Shown one piece after another: positions 1 to 7,934 of a stretch of 59,610 bases of DNA. Location of the stretch: NCBI GenBank assembly GCA_002479485.1, contig DLNM01000063.1, positions 1-59,610 of the forward strand. Direction: 5' to 3'. Source of the DNA: Firmicutes bacterium UBA7510 (GTDB taxonomy: Bacteria; Bacillota; Clostridia; Tissierellales; Sedimentibacteraceae). The notes below the pieces were generated by a model. The model was not told the DNA's origin. It did no database searches and saw nothing but the letters and a program-made list of their open reading frames with translations. Position 1 is the stretch's first letter. Every line of letters starts with the position of its first letter. The translations under genes and the position numbers were made by a program.

Positions 1-73
1 TAGTACAATATTTTTTTGTTAAAAAATACATTTTTAGGAATTACATTCATTTTATATTTTTTATAAAAATCTA

Positions 74-104
74 TTGACATTAACGTTACGTTATAGTTTA
101 TAAT
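74..104 (+). promoter_or_regulatory. MerR-type promoter with dyad operator in a 19-bp spacer
   Basis: A -35 TTGACA (74-79) and a -10 TATAAT (99-104) are separated by 19 bp, longer than the normal 17 and typical of promoters that MerR-family regulators untwist. A perfect dyad, TAACGT-T-ACGTTA (81-93), lies inside the spacer where a MerR dimer binds. It directly precedes the MerR-type gene, so autoregulation is the likely purpose. Confidence 0.85.
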
Positions 105-124
105 AACTTATATGAGGTGATGAA

Positions 125-880
125 ATGGAATACACAATCAATAAATTAGCAAAATTAGCCGGAATCAGTACACGTACACTGCGTTATTATGACGAATTAA
201 GATTACTTACACCTGTACGTTTAAGTTCAAATGGATATAGAATTTATGGTCAAAAAGAAGTCAATCGACTACAGCAAATACTTTTTTACCGTGAACTTGG
301 AATGCCATTAGACGAAATCAAAAATATTATGCTATCCAAAGATTTTAACTCTATGGCAGCACTTCAAGACCATTTAACTTCGCTGATTGCTAAACGAAAG
401 CAACTAGATTTATTAATTGCTAATGTTGAAAAAAGCATTATGGCAGAGAAAGGAGAAATTATTATGAGCGATAAAGAAAAATTTGATGGATTTATTGAAA
501 AGCTAGTCGATGATAATGAACAAAAGCATGGTGATGAAATCAGGAAAAAATACGGTGACGATGTTGTTGACCGTTCTAATGCAAAAGTCAAAGGAATGAC
601 TAGTGAACAATACGCTCAGGTTGAGGCATTGAGCCTTGAATTTAACAATACACTAAAAGCTGCATTTGAACAAGGTGATCCCGCTGGACAACTGGCACAA
701 AAAGCTTGCGAATTGCATAAAAAATGGCTATGTTATTTTTGGGATAACTACAGCGAAGAGGCACATATAAGCGTTACTCAAATGTATGTTGATGATTCAC
801 GTTTCACAGCTTACTATGACAAAATAGCTATAGGTTGTGCACAATTTCTACGTGATGCAGTATTAAATTACTGCAAATAA
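125..880 (+). CDS. TipA-like MerR-family transcriptional regulator with TipAS drug-binding domain
   Basis: 251 aa. Residues 1-70 are a MerR winged helix-turn-helix (motif STRTLRYYDE near residue 16), followed by a coiled-coil dimer helix to about residue 110. Residues 120-251 look like a TipAS domain, the globular sensor of TipA, Mta and SkgA-type regulators that binds thiopeptide or other hydrophobic compounds. The length almost equals that of Streptomyces TipAL (253 aa). The start is supported by GAGGTGA just upstream and by the promoter at 74-104. A second well-placed ribosome site inside the gene could yield the sensor domain alone. Likely role: activates its own gene, and perhaps resistance genes elsewhere, in response to a drug-like ligand. 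Family assignment is secure; the ligand is unknown. Confidence 0.85.
   Translation: MEYTINKLAKLAGISTRTLRYYDELRLLTPVRLSSNGYRIYGQKEVNRLQQILFYRELGMPLDEIKNIMLSKDFNSMAALQDHLTSLIAKRKQLDLLIANVEKSIMAEKGEIIMSDKEKFDGFIEKLVDDNEQKHGDEIRKKYGDDVVDRSNAKVKGMTSEQYAQVEALSLEFNNTLKAAFEQGDPAGQLAQKACELHKKWLCYFWDNYSEEAHISVTQMYVDDSRFTAYYDKIAIGCAQFLRDAVLNYCK
450..466 (+). promoter_or_regulatory. Internal ribosome-binding site and ATG for a TipAS-only product
   Basis: AAGGAG (450-455) lies 8 nt before an in-frame ATG (464-466, codon 114 of the regulator). Translation from here gives about 138 aa consisting only of the TipAS sensor domain. In Streptomyces lividans tipA, a separate TipAS protein is known to arise from an internal in-frame start of the same gene. 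Here the same arrangement is inferred from spacing and position. Confidence 0.55.
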
Positions 881-978
881 AATTATATATTTTGTACGAT
901 TTAAGCTTTTGTTTTAGGGGATAATTCATTTCTATTTGATATTTCTATAATTTGTCTGTTTTTGTATTTATTTTGTAA

Positions 979-1006
979 TTTAAAAACTATAAAAAACGTG
1001 TATAAT
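979..1006 (+). promoter_or_regulatory. Possible promoter of smpB-ssrA
   Basis: A perfect -10 TATAAT stands at 1001-1006. The best -35 is the weak TTTAAA at 979-984 (16-bp spacer). It lies about 65 bp before the smpB start. Only the -10 is convincing. Confidence 0.4.
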
Positions 1007-1071
1007 ATCATTGTAACTAATTTTTCATATGTCTTGTTATAAAAGACATTTTAGAGGGGCGGACAATTCAG

Positions 1072-1521
1072 ATGGTTGATAATATTAAATCATTAGCTAA
1101 AAATAGAAAAGCAACATTTGAATATTTTATTGAGGACAAATATGAGACAGGTATTGTATTAGTAGGTACTGAAGTTAAATCTATTAGACAAGGAAAGCTC
1201 AATATTAAGGATAGCTATGCCGGAATTAAAGACGGCGAAGTTTATGTCTACAATATGCACATTAGCCCATATGAAAAAGGAAACATATTTAATGTGGATC
1301 CCCTAAGACCTAGAAAGCTTTTATTAAACAAAAGAGAAATAAGAAAGCTAATTGGCTTGGTTACACTAAAAGGATACTCCTTAATTCCACTAAGCGTTTA
1401 TTTAAAAAACGGTCTTGTAAAGGTTGAATTATCAGTAGCTAAAGGTAAGAAAAATTATGACAAGAGACAAGAAATAGCTAAAAAAGATGCTGATAGACGT
1501 ATACTAAGACGCGAAGATTAA
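1072..1521 (+). CDS. smpB: SsrA-binding protein SmpB
   Basis: 149 aa, normal length for SmpB. It is the protein partner of tmRNA in trans-translation: it binds the tRNA-like domain and places its C-terminal tail in the empty decoding site of stalled ribosomes. Visible family features are the N-terminal beta-barrel (FEYFIEDKYETGIVLVGTEV), the motif KSIRQGK, and a basic C-terminal tail that forms a helix in the ribosome (KKNYDKRQEIAKKDADRR). A GAGGGGCGG ribosome site precedes the ATG. Its RNA partner ssrA starts 4 nt after the stop codon, the usual Firmicute arrangement, although rnr, which normally lies upstream, is here 6.4 kb away on the other strand. Confidence 0.97.
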   Translation: MVDNIKSLAKNRKATFEYFIEDKYETGIVLVGTEVKSIRQGKLNIKDSYAGIKDGEVYVYNMHISPYEKGNIFNVDPLRPRKLLLNKREIRKLIGLVTLKGYSLIPLSVYLKNGLVKVELSVAKGKKNYDKRQEIAKKDADRRILRRED

Positions 1522-1525
1522 TTAA

Positions 1526-1881
1526 GGGGCCGTACTTGGTTTCGACGGGGATATAGAAGTAAGATAAGCGAGTCGTTGTCGCCAAACAACGATAAAAGTG
1601 GCAACTAAATATAAACGCAAAAGAAAATAATAATTTAGCATTCGCTGCTTAGTCAGCTTGCTTGTCCCACTTAGACGACCTGCAGTCTAAACTGGGGCAT
1701 CATTTGAAGCAGGGCACTGTATTAAGGGTTCTCCGACTTAATATAGTATAATTGGGGATAGCTGATTGTATAGCCTGTCGATAGGCGATGCATGAGGCGA
1801 ATAAAAAATTATCGACTGCACTCGGAGAAAGTCTTATGGAAATATTTTCGGACAGGGGTTCAACTCCCCTCGGCTCCACCA
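1526..1881 (+). ncRNA. ssrA: Transfer-messenger RNA (tmRNA, SsrA)
   Basis: About 356 nt. The 5' end GGGGCCG (1526-1532) pairs with CGGCTCC (1871-1877), closing the tRNA-like acceptor stem, followed by encoded ACCA (1878-1881). The T-arm contains GGTTCAACTCC, and the typical 5' TTGGTTTCGACGGGG block is present. The RNA rescues stalled ribosomes by acting first as alanyl-tRNA and then as template for a degradation tag. The pseudoknots between tag and 3' domain were not mapped base by base. The position directly after smpB agrees. Confidence 0.97.
1617..1652 (+). other. tmRNA tag-peptide reading frame
   Basis: The resume codon is probably GCA at 1617-1619. The frame then reads AKENNNLAFAA and stops at TAG (1650-1652). 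The C-terminal AFAA is a hydrophobic, Ala-Ala-ending degradation signal like the ALAA and AIAA tags of other Clostridia. Which codon is the exact resume codon is inferred. Confidence 0.8.
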
Positions 1882-1888
1882 AAACACA

Positions 1889-1910
1889 GACACCAAAAGG
1901 TGTCTTTTTT
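1889..1910 (+). terminator. Rho-independent terminator of ssrA
   Basis: GACACC (1889-1894), loop AAAA, GGTGTC (1899-1904), then six T residues. It begins 8 nt after the tmRNA 3' end. Confidence 0.92.
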
Positions 1911-2031
1911 ATTGCAATTTACACATTATTGTAATTAAAATATTTTATACACTTTCCATAGATAATCTTTATATAGTATCTTAATATAAAATATGCTATA
2001 ATAAAATTAATAATAAATGAGGTATGGAATT

Positions 2032-2430
2032 ATGAATGAAAATGAAATGTTACAATTAATATTAAGCAAGTTTAACGGATTAGAAAACAGATTTACTGGA
2101 CTTGAAACTGAAATAAATGGAATGAAACAAGAGTTAACTGACTTCAAAGCTGACACAAATAATAATTTTAATAACCTTCAAGGTCATATAAACAAACTAC
2201 AAGAAAAACAAATCAACATGCAAGGTCAAATAAACATACTTCAAGAACATCAAAGTAACATGCAAGGACAGATTGACACAATTGCAAATGAGGTTATAAA
2301 AACTAGATTAATTCTAGAAAATACAACAAATAAAAACATTAATCTTTTAGTTGAAGGGCTTGTAGATACATCACAAAAACTAGATAATCACGAAAATAGA
2401 ATCGTAAAACTAGAAAAAATGGCAATCTAG
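2032..2430 (+). CDS. Small coiled-coil protein of unknown function
   Basis: 132 aa from the ATG at 2032. The start is chosen because GAGGT (2019-2023) lies 8 nt before it; the ATG at 2017 would overlap that ribosome site. The whole protein is polar and heptad-like, rich in Gln, Asn and Lys, with tandem units of the type NLQGHINKLQEKQINMQGQINILQ (residues about 40-80, quoted units are shorter repeats of QGQIN). Such proteins are common in Clostridia and have no known role. It has no signal peptide or membrane segment. It stands alone between two terminators, immediately beyond ssrA. Confidence 0.7.
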   Translation: MNENEMLQLILSKFNGLENRFTGLETEINGMKQELTDFKADTNNNFNNLQGHINKLQEKQINMQGQINILQEHQSNMQGQIDTIANEVIKTRLILENTTNKNINLLVEGLVDTSQKLDNHENRIVKLEKMAI

Positions 2431-2472
2431 TCTATTACATACATAGAAATAAATAATTATATTATATAAATT

Positions 2473-2506
2473 AAAGCACTTTATTAGATGGTTAATAAAG
2501 TGCTTT
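2473..2506 (+). terminator. Rho-independent terminator
   Basis: A 14-bp perfect stem (2473-2486 with 2493-2506), with the strand GTGCTTT followed by ATTATTTT. It lies 42 nt after the coiled-coil gene. Confidence 0.8.
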
Positions 2507-2607
2507 ATTATTTTATCCACTAAATTATGATTGGCTTTTTTTGATTTATATAGTAGAATTTTATCAAGACATTTTGTTTATATGAATAGTGAAGCGGAGG
2601 TTTTAAT

Positions 2608-3579
2608 ATGAAAATTAATTGTAAAATAAGTTATAATCTCGACATACTATGTTTTCTAAATGCATTATCTTCAGATGACTATTATGTTAGTAGGCATAAG
2701 CAGGCATACGATTCTTTTTATCCGTTATTTAGTGATGATATTAAGGAAAAATTGAGAATGTTGGTAAAATGGAATAAATCCCCTATATTTGCTCCAACTT
2801 TTACATTATTAATATCCGCTGTTCCGTCATTTTCAGATATGAATATATATAATTTGCTGCAAGCTAGGTCCGAAATTGAAGATGGTATTTCCAAAACGCC
2901 ATTTCACTTCAATGAAAATGAGTACGATGAAATTTTTGCTCGTTTTTCAGATACAATTATACCGCTAATTTATGAGTTGGAGAATAACGGCTTTCGAGAG
3001 TATTGGAATACGGTAAAACTTCCAATAATCCAGAATAAGATATCAGAATTGGAACTTTATCTCTCTCAATATAATCTGGAAACTCTTATTGGAGAATTTA
3101 AAGACTTTAATGGCGAAGAAATGGATGTCTATATATGTTCTTTTGCAAATCCGCATGGAATAAAATTGTGTGGGAATACCTTACTTACAGATGTTGTATA
3201 TAATCGAGAGACTATTCTAGCAAATATAACACACGAAGTTTTTCATCCTCCGTATATCTATAGTGAAGTGAAAGAGTATGTTGATATATTAGCTAAAAAT
3301 CATTTTGTAATTAAGGCATTTAATGAACAGAATCCATTATCTGGATACTCAGAAATGCCAGGTTTCATTGAGGAGCACATAGTAGAAGCGCTCGGAACTT
3401 ATATTACATATAAATTAGGTGTAGAGAAAGAACCGAATGAATATTTCAAGAAACACGATGGTGGCTCACATGTTTTATCACCATTGTTTTTTGAATATCT
3501 CTTAAATAACAAAAGAAAACCTGAGCAATCAATGAATGATTTTTTTATTAGCTTCGTAAAAACAGTCAATAGCCAATGA
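2608..3579 (+). CDS. Putative zinc metallopeptidase, HExxH type, distant DUF4932-like
   Basis: 323 aa, start set by GCGGAGG upstream. The motif HEVFH (H209, E210, H213) is a classic zinc-binding HExxH. About 40-50 residues later the helix FIEEHIVEALGTY could supply the third glutamate ligand (gluzincin pattern). The layout (an N-terminal region with paired aromatics and an APTFTLL segment, then HExxH) resembles by eye the DUF4932 protein encoded at 13989-15200, but this copy lacks a signal anchor and would be cytoplasmic. The gene is monocistronic with its own terminator. Substrate unknown. The metallopeptidase call rests on the motif only. Confidence 0.55.
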   Translation: MKINCKISYNLDILCFLNALSSDDYYVSRHKQAYDSFYPLFSDDIKEKLRMLVKWNKSPIFAPTFTLLISAVPSFSDMNIYNLLQARSEIEDGISKTPFHFNENEYDEIFARFSDTIIPLIYELENNGFREYWNTVKLPIIQNKISELELYLSQYNLETLIGEFKDFNGEEMDVYICSFANPHGIKLCGNTLLTDVVYNRETILANITHEVFHPPYIYSEVKEYVDILAKNHFVIKAFNEQNPLSGYSEMPGFIEEHIVEALGTYITYKLGVEKEPNEYFKKHDGGSHVLSPLFFEYLLNNKRKPEQSMNDFFISFVKTVNSQ

Positions 3580-3603
3580 AATATAGTAATTATAGTTTGC
3601 AAT

Positions 3604-3635
3604 AAAAAAAGTTCGTCCTTTGATGAACTTTTTTT
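3604..3635 (+). terminator. Rho-independent terminator
   Basis: The stem GTTCGTC (3611-3617) / GATGAAC (3622-3628) is extended by seven A-T pairs, with loop CTTT and seven trailing T residues. It can work in both directions. Confidence 0.88.
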
Positions 3636-3844
3636 ATCGTAATGAAGTAATAAAATCCCTCCTACGTTGGAAGAATTATTTCATTAATTTGATTGTATAT
3701 TTAGGTTTATGGGTATATGATTATATTGGAACAGTTTAAGAAAAATATTTCATTATTTTAGTTTAAATTTGTTTTCACAGTACATTATATATATAAGAAA
3801 TAAAAATTAAAAATCAGATAAGATAATTAATAAGGAGGGACATT

Positions 3845-4648
3845 ATGGAGGAAGCTAAAATTATTGAAATAATAAAGATGAACCCTTATATTATTGAAAA
3901 TATAAACAACCCTACAGATGAAATGAAGCTTTTGGCTGTTAAAAAAAATGGATTATTATTAAGAAGTATAAATTATCCAACAAGAGAGATGGAAGAGTTA
4001 GCTTTAGCTAATAATGCTATGGCAATACAGTATATTAAAAACCCAACTGAAGATATGATGATGAAAGCTATAGATGCTGGATGGACAAATTTAAACTATA
4101 TAAAAAACCCGACTGATAAAGTAATTAAATCTGCTATAAATCAATCTGGGTGGGCTATTAAATATGTTGAAAATCCCAGTGAAGAGATACAATTACTATC
4201 TGTAAGAAAAAATTATGATTCTATAAAATATATTAAAGAACCCTATGAAAGTGTTCAAAATGAGGCTGTAAATATGAGTTATGATGCATTAAGATATATA
4301 AGCTCACCTTGTCAAAGCACACAACTCATAGCAATTAAGAATAATGATTCAGCTATTAGATTTATAAATGATTTGGATAAAAATAAACTTTTAGAATTCT
4401 TAAAGGTAAATATCCTAGTTATTAAACATTGCATTGTAGAAATATCTAGAGATGAGCTTGAAGAAGTTTTAAAAGAAGTTATATCAAAAGAAGATGTTGA
4501 TGAAAAATATATAAGAGATTTTTTAAATTGTAACATTATTGATATAAATAGTGATGTTATTAAAATGGACAAGATAAAATTCATTTATAATTATGGAAGT
4601 AAAAAATCAAAAAAAATAGCTGTAGATGAAAAATTAAAGATAATGTAG
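3845..4648 (+). CDS. 22-residue-repeat (DUF4116-like) protein, first gene of a MoxR-VWA operon
   Basis: 267 aa. A conserved proline recurs exactly every 22 residues (P23, P45, P67, P89, P111, P133, P155). The unit reads approximately YIKNPTEEMxxxAVKxNGxAI, with AIQYIKNPTED and LNYIKNPTDK as clear examples. The period and amphipathic pattern suggest an alpha-solenoid of short helices, similar to DUF4116-type repeats in bacterial and phage proteins. Residues 180-267 are a non-repeat, charged tail. GGAGGG lies before the start, and the ATPase gene begins 12 nt after the stop, so the two are cotranscribed. Likely role: the recognition or scaffold subunit of the ATPase-VWA pair; this is inference from gene order. 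Specific function unknown. Confidence 0.7.
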   Translation: MEEAKIIEIIKMNPYIIENINNPTDEMKLLAVKKNGLLLRSINYPTREMEELALANNAMAIQYIKNPTEDMMMKAIDAGWTNLNYIKNPTDKVIKSAINQSGWAIKYVENPSEEIQLLSVRKNYDSIKYIKEPYESVQNEAVNMSYDALRYISSPCQSTQLIAIKNNDSAIRFINDLDKNKLLEFLKVNILVIKHCIVEISRDELEEVLKEVISKEDVDEKYIRDFLNCNIIDINSDVIKMDKIKFIYNYGSKKSKKIAVDEKLKIM

Positions 4649-4660
4649 GAGAGTTAAAAA

Positions 4661-5788
4661 ATGAATTTTATAGATACATTAAAAAGTATTGAGTTAGTTT
4701 TGTCTACTAAAGAAGTACCATTAGTAGTCGGTGAAAGTGGAATTGGAAAAACTGCTTTAGCAAGTAAGCTTGCAAATGAGAATGATTGGAGCCTTGTTGT
4801 CATTGATGGAAATCTTCTCAAAGAAGGTGAAATTGGTGGTCTTCCAATTGTAGAATCTTATTTAAGTGTTGATAATAATGGAAAAGAGATAGAGAAAAAA
4901 ACTACAGTATATGCTGTTCATAATAAGTTAAGAGAAATTGATGAAGAATTGTCTAAAGGTAAAACAGTTCTTCTATTTATAGATGAAATAAATCGTTGTG
5001 AGCACACAGTACAGCAGGAACTTATGAATTTAATATTAAATAGAGAAATAAACGGATACAGATTGCATGAAAGTGTGAAAATTATTGCTGCTATGAATCC
5101 ATCCAGTAAATATGGTTCGGATTTTGATTATCAAGTTGTTGATATGGATGCAGCTCAAGAAAATAGATTTGTATGGTTAAATATGGAGCCAGATTATGTA
5201 CAATGGTTAAAATGGGCGGTAGATGTGCAACTTGAACAAAAGGTTATAGAGTTTATTTCTACATTTCCTGAATATTTGCTTTCAAAAAATGAAGGAGATA
5301 TAAAAGCTACTCCAAGAAGCTACGAAAGAATTTCTAAGAGTTATAGAATCTATAAAGAAAAAAAGGATGTAATACCTAGAGATGTGTTTTTAAACGTAGT
5401 AAAAGGAAATGTAGGAAAGGTTATCGCAAAAGAATTTATAAATTTTATTGAATCCGATTATAAACCGCTTATATCCTACGATGATGTATTTTCAGGGGAT
5501 GTTCTTGATGAAACTGTATTAGAAAAAGTAAAAAATGAAAGTCATACAAGATTATATATATCGGCAATTAATATCTTAAAAATCTTAGAAATGAATATGA
5601 AAAGAGATAATAATGAGTCAAATAATAATATTGGTAGACTAATAAGTTTTTTAAAAGTATATCCAGTAGATTTAATGGTAGGAATTATGAAAGACATTAA
5701 AAACAATTATAATAAAGTGTATGATAAAGCTATAGAAAATGAAAAATTTATAGAATTATATTTTCAATCTTACAACTTAATTAGATGA
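4661..5788 (+). CDS. MoxR-family AAA+ ATPase
   Basis: 375 aa. Walker A is GESGIGKT (24-31) and Walker B is LLFIDE (104-109), followed by NRCEHTVQQELMNLIL, the arrangement typical of MoxR/dynein-related AAA+ proteins. The arginine-containing VxxMDAAQENRFV segment fits the sensor/arginine-finger region. MoxR ATPases act as chaperone-like remodellers, usually with a VWA-domain partner, and a VWA protein is encoded next in the operon. AGGAGAG precedes the ATG, and the start lies 12 nt after the repeat protein. Substrate unknown; it is presumably selected by the repeat protein or the VWA partner. Confidence 0.85.
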   Translation: MNFIDTLKSIELVLSTKEVPLVVGESGIGKTALASKLANENDWSLVVIDGNLLKEGEIGGLPIVESYLSVDNNGKEIEKKTTVYAVHNKLREIDEELSKGKTVLLFIDEINRCEHTVQQELMNLILNREINGYRLHESVKIIAAMNPSSKYGSDFDYQVVDMDAAQENRFVWLNMEPDYVQWLKWAVDVQLEQKVIEFISTFPEYLLSKNEGDIKATPRSYERISKSYRIYKEKKDVIPRDVFLNVVKGNVGKVIAKEFINFIESDYKPLISYDDVFSGDVLDETVLEKVKNESHTRLYISAINILKILEMNMKRDNNESNNNIGRLISFLKVYPVDLMVGIMKDIKNNYNKVYDKAIENEKFIELYFQSYNLIR

Positions 5789-5827
5789 TTAGCATAAAAA
5801 AGGAGCTTCACGCTTTGGGAGGATATC

Positions 5828-7201
5828 ATGAGCAGTCATATTGAGACACAAGCTAAAGAGCTTTATGAAAAAGCAAATAAAATTATAGAAAAATTCGATG
5901 GAATTGTACCCCAGGATTTTAAGAATGATTTTTTTAGTCTTGTAAATAAAATTAACTTAAGTCTAATTGAAGATAAGGATAATTTCTATGGATATTTTTT
6001 GTTTCATATGTCAAGGGAAATAAAGTTTGATATAAGCAGTCCTAGTTCTATAAGTTTTAAAGGTGCTAAATATATTATATATTTTAATCCTGCAATTTTT
6101 TTAAGATTAAGCATAAAACAAATGGAAACAACTATAAAGCATGAAATTCTTCATATAGTGTCTTTGCATTTAGTAAGAGCTAAAGAGTTAAATGGTAGGT
6201 ATAAGAAACTTGCAGTTAATATGGCAATGGATATAGTTGTAAATCAATATCTAAATTATTTGCCAGAATACTCTACTACACTGGAATGGGTAAATATAAA
6301 TTATTCCTTAAAACTTAAGCCATATGAAACTTTTGAGTATTATGTAGAAAAGATTCAAATAGAGTTAGACCTACTTGAGGAATATGATGATGAAGAAGAA
6401 ATTGAAAAGGATGATTTTCAAAGTATAGAAACTGAATACGATCCAGAAAAAACTCATGACATGTGGAAGTATTCGAATGATATAGATGAAAATACTTTTA
6501 TAGAATTTACAAAGAAATTTATTAGTGAATCACAAAAGGGTAAAATTCCTGACTATTTGGAAGGTATAATATCTTCAATTGAAAATAGAAACGGTGAACT
6601 TCCTTGGAACTTATATCTAAAAAAGTTACTGGGAACAGTTGAAAGTAATAAAAAGAAAACCACAACTAGAAGAAACAGAAGACAGCCTAATAGACTAGAC
6701 CTTAGAGGCGAGCTAAGGGGTCATAAACCTGAAATAGCGGTTGCTATAGATATAAGTGGCAGTATAAGTAATGAAGAATTTAAACAAGCTATTAAGGAAG
6801 TGCTTAATATTGTAAAAAATAACAACCATGAAATCACAATTATTGAGTGTGATAATGAAATTAAACGTGTGTATAAAGTTAAATCTATTAATGACATAAA
6901 AGATAGAATTGCAGTTGGTGGAGGAACTAAATTCACCCCAGTTTTTGAATACGCTAATGGTAAAAAATTTAATTTACTTATATATTTTACTGATGGTAAA
7001 GGAGAAGACAACTTAAAGATAATACCTATTGGTTATAAAATTTTATGGGTTATTTCTGGAAGAGGAGATAAGCTCTCATTACATGAACCTTATGGAGCGG
7101 TAAAAAAACTTAGCAGTGTTATAGTAAAAAATAGTGATTTAGATATAAGTGACATTAAAACAGATGGATATTCTATGAATAGCCAACAACCAATTTTATA
7201 G
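5828..7201 (+). CDS. VWA-like metallopeptidase-domain protein (DUF2201/COG3864 type)
   Basis: 457 aa. The N-terminal half carries HEILHIVSLH (H105, E106, H109, H114), the zinc-peptidase-like motif of COG3864 'predicted metal-dependent peptidase' proteins. Residues 195-215 are strongly acidic. The C-terminal 160 residues form a VWA-like domain with a MIDAS motif DISGS (D308, S310, S312) and a later FTDGKGE. A basic linker rich in Arg and Thr (about 275-295) separates the halves. The gene lies 39 nt after the ATPase with a GGGAGG site. In known MoxR-VWA pairs the VWA protein is the ATPase adaptor. The metal motif looks intact, so catalysis is possible but unproven. Confidence 0.82.
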   Translation: MSSHIETQAKELYEKANKIIEKFDGIVPQDFKNDFFSLVNKINLSLIEDKDNFYGYFLFHMSREIKFDISSPSSISFKGAKYIIYFNPAIFLRLSIKQMETTIKHEILHIVSLHLVRAKELNGRYKKLAVNMAMDIVVNQYLNYLPEYSTTLEWVNINYSLKLKPYETFEYYVEKIQIELDLLEEYDDEEEIEKDDFQSIETEYDPEKTHDMWKYSNDIDENTFIEFTKKFISESQKGKIPDYLEGIISSIENRNGELPWNLYLKKLLGTVESNKKKTTTRRNRRQPNRLDLRGELRGHKPEIAVAIDISGSISNEEFKQAIKEVLNIVKNNNHEITIIECDNEIKRVYKVKSINDIKDRIAVGGGTKFTPVFEYANGKKFNLLIYFTDGKGEDNLKIIPIGYKILWVISGRGDKLSLHEPYGAVKKLSSVIVKNSDLDISDIKTDGYSMNSQQPIL

Positions 7202-7303
7202 GACTACCCTTTTGATGTTTATTAATTAGCAGTTAATATTATTAGTTTTTGTTAAACTTATAACTTATAGATAAGTAACAAAAATTACCATTTCAATTAA
7301 AAA

Positions 7304-7332
7304 AAGACCAATGAACAAAATTCATTGGTCTT
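7304..7332 (-). terminator. Terminator between convergent genes
   Basis: A 12-bp perfect stem AAGACCAATGAA (7304-7315) / TTCATTGGTCTT (7321-7332). The A-run at 7299-7305 becomes a U-run on the minus strand, so it best serves the DUF2871 gene, but it may also stop the plus-strand operon. Confidence 0.85.
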
Positions 7333-7344
7333 ATTCGTTCTTAT

Positions 7345-7773
7345 TTATGCAATTGGTGATTCTTTTTTTATCTGACTTTTTATTAAAAATAATATTTGCA
7401 TTACACCTATTCCGAGTAATATATGGGTAATTCCAGCTACTCCTGAAATACTTGCATTTAATGCATTACTTATATTAACCCCTAAAACCTGAACTATTCC
7501 TCTAACATACAGCATTGTAATCATGCCGATTAACCCTATGTTATAAACATAATAGAAACCATTAAATCTCTTATTTAATGTAATATTAAACTGTTTGTCA
7601 AAAAGTATTAGAATAAGAAACACAAACATTCCAAGCATAAATGCATGAACATGAGTAAATGATAGCGAAGTTACACCAGTAAAATCATTAAATTTAGTAA
7701 ATTCTCTATAAAAAACGCCTGAGGCTAAAGCTATAAACATATAAAATATTGATGTATTTATTAATTTTTTCAT
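7345..7773 (-). CDS. DUF2871 family membrane protein
   Basis: 142 aa with four predicted transmembrane segments (about residues 5-22, 40-60, 73-92 and 108-130). The motif FTHVHAFMLGMFVFLILILF with its paired histidines (THVHAF) matches DUF2871 proteins, small membrane proteins of unknown function; conserved His in the membrane may bind metal or heme, but this is not shown. A GGAGGG site precedes the start. It is a single gene flanked by terminators on both sides, at the edge of the accessory block. Confidence 0.75.
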   Translation of the reverse strand: MKKLINTSIFYMFIALASGVFYREFTKFNDFTGVTSLSFTHVHAFMLGMFVFLILILFDKQFNITLNKRFNGFYYVYNIGLIGMITMLYVRGIVQVLGVNISNALNASISGVAGITHILLGIGVMQILFLIKSQIKKESPIA

Positions 7774-7850
7774 ATAACCCTCCTTTAATTATTTTAATCA
7801 TATACCCTAAAAATAAAATTCTAAACTGAAAAAATATATTAATAAACAAA

Positions 7851-7886
7851 AACACAAAGAAGTTAATATTTAAACTTCTTTGTGTT
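7851..7886 (-). terminator. Terminator of the hydrolase-murF-ddl-rnr operon
   Basis: A 14-bp perfect stem AACACAAAGAAGTT (7851-7864) / AACTTCTTTGTGTT (7873-7886) lies about 50 nt past the rnr stop. A-rich plus-strand DNA to its left gives a U-rich tail on the minus strand. Confidence 0.8.
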
Positions 7887-7934
7887 ATAATGTTCTTTTA
7901 TTAATATCTAAACAGTAGTACAGCTGTCATTAAT

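Noticed and set aside
1700..1882. 60-aa minus-strand reading frame
   Set aside because: It is antisense to the tRNA-like domain of ssrA.
1882..7934. Integrated element bounded by duplicated ssrA 3' ends
   Set aside because: No second copy of the ssrA 3' sequence and no integrase were seen in the window; only gene content suggests an island.
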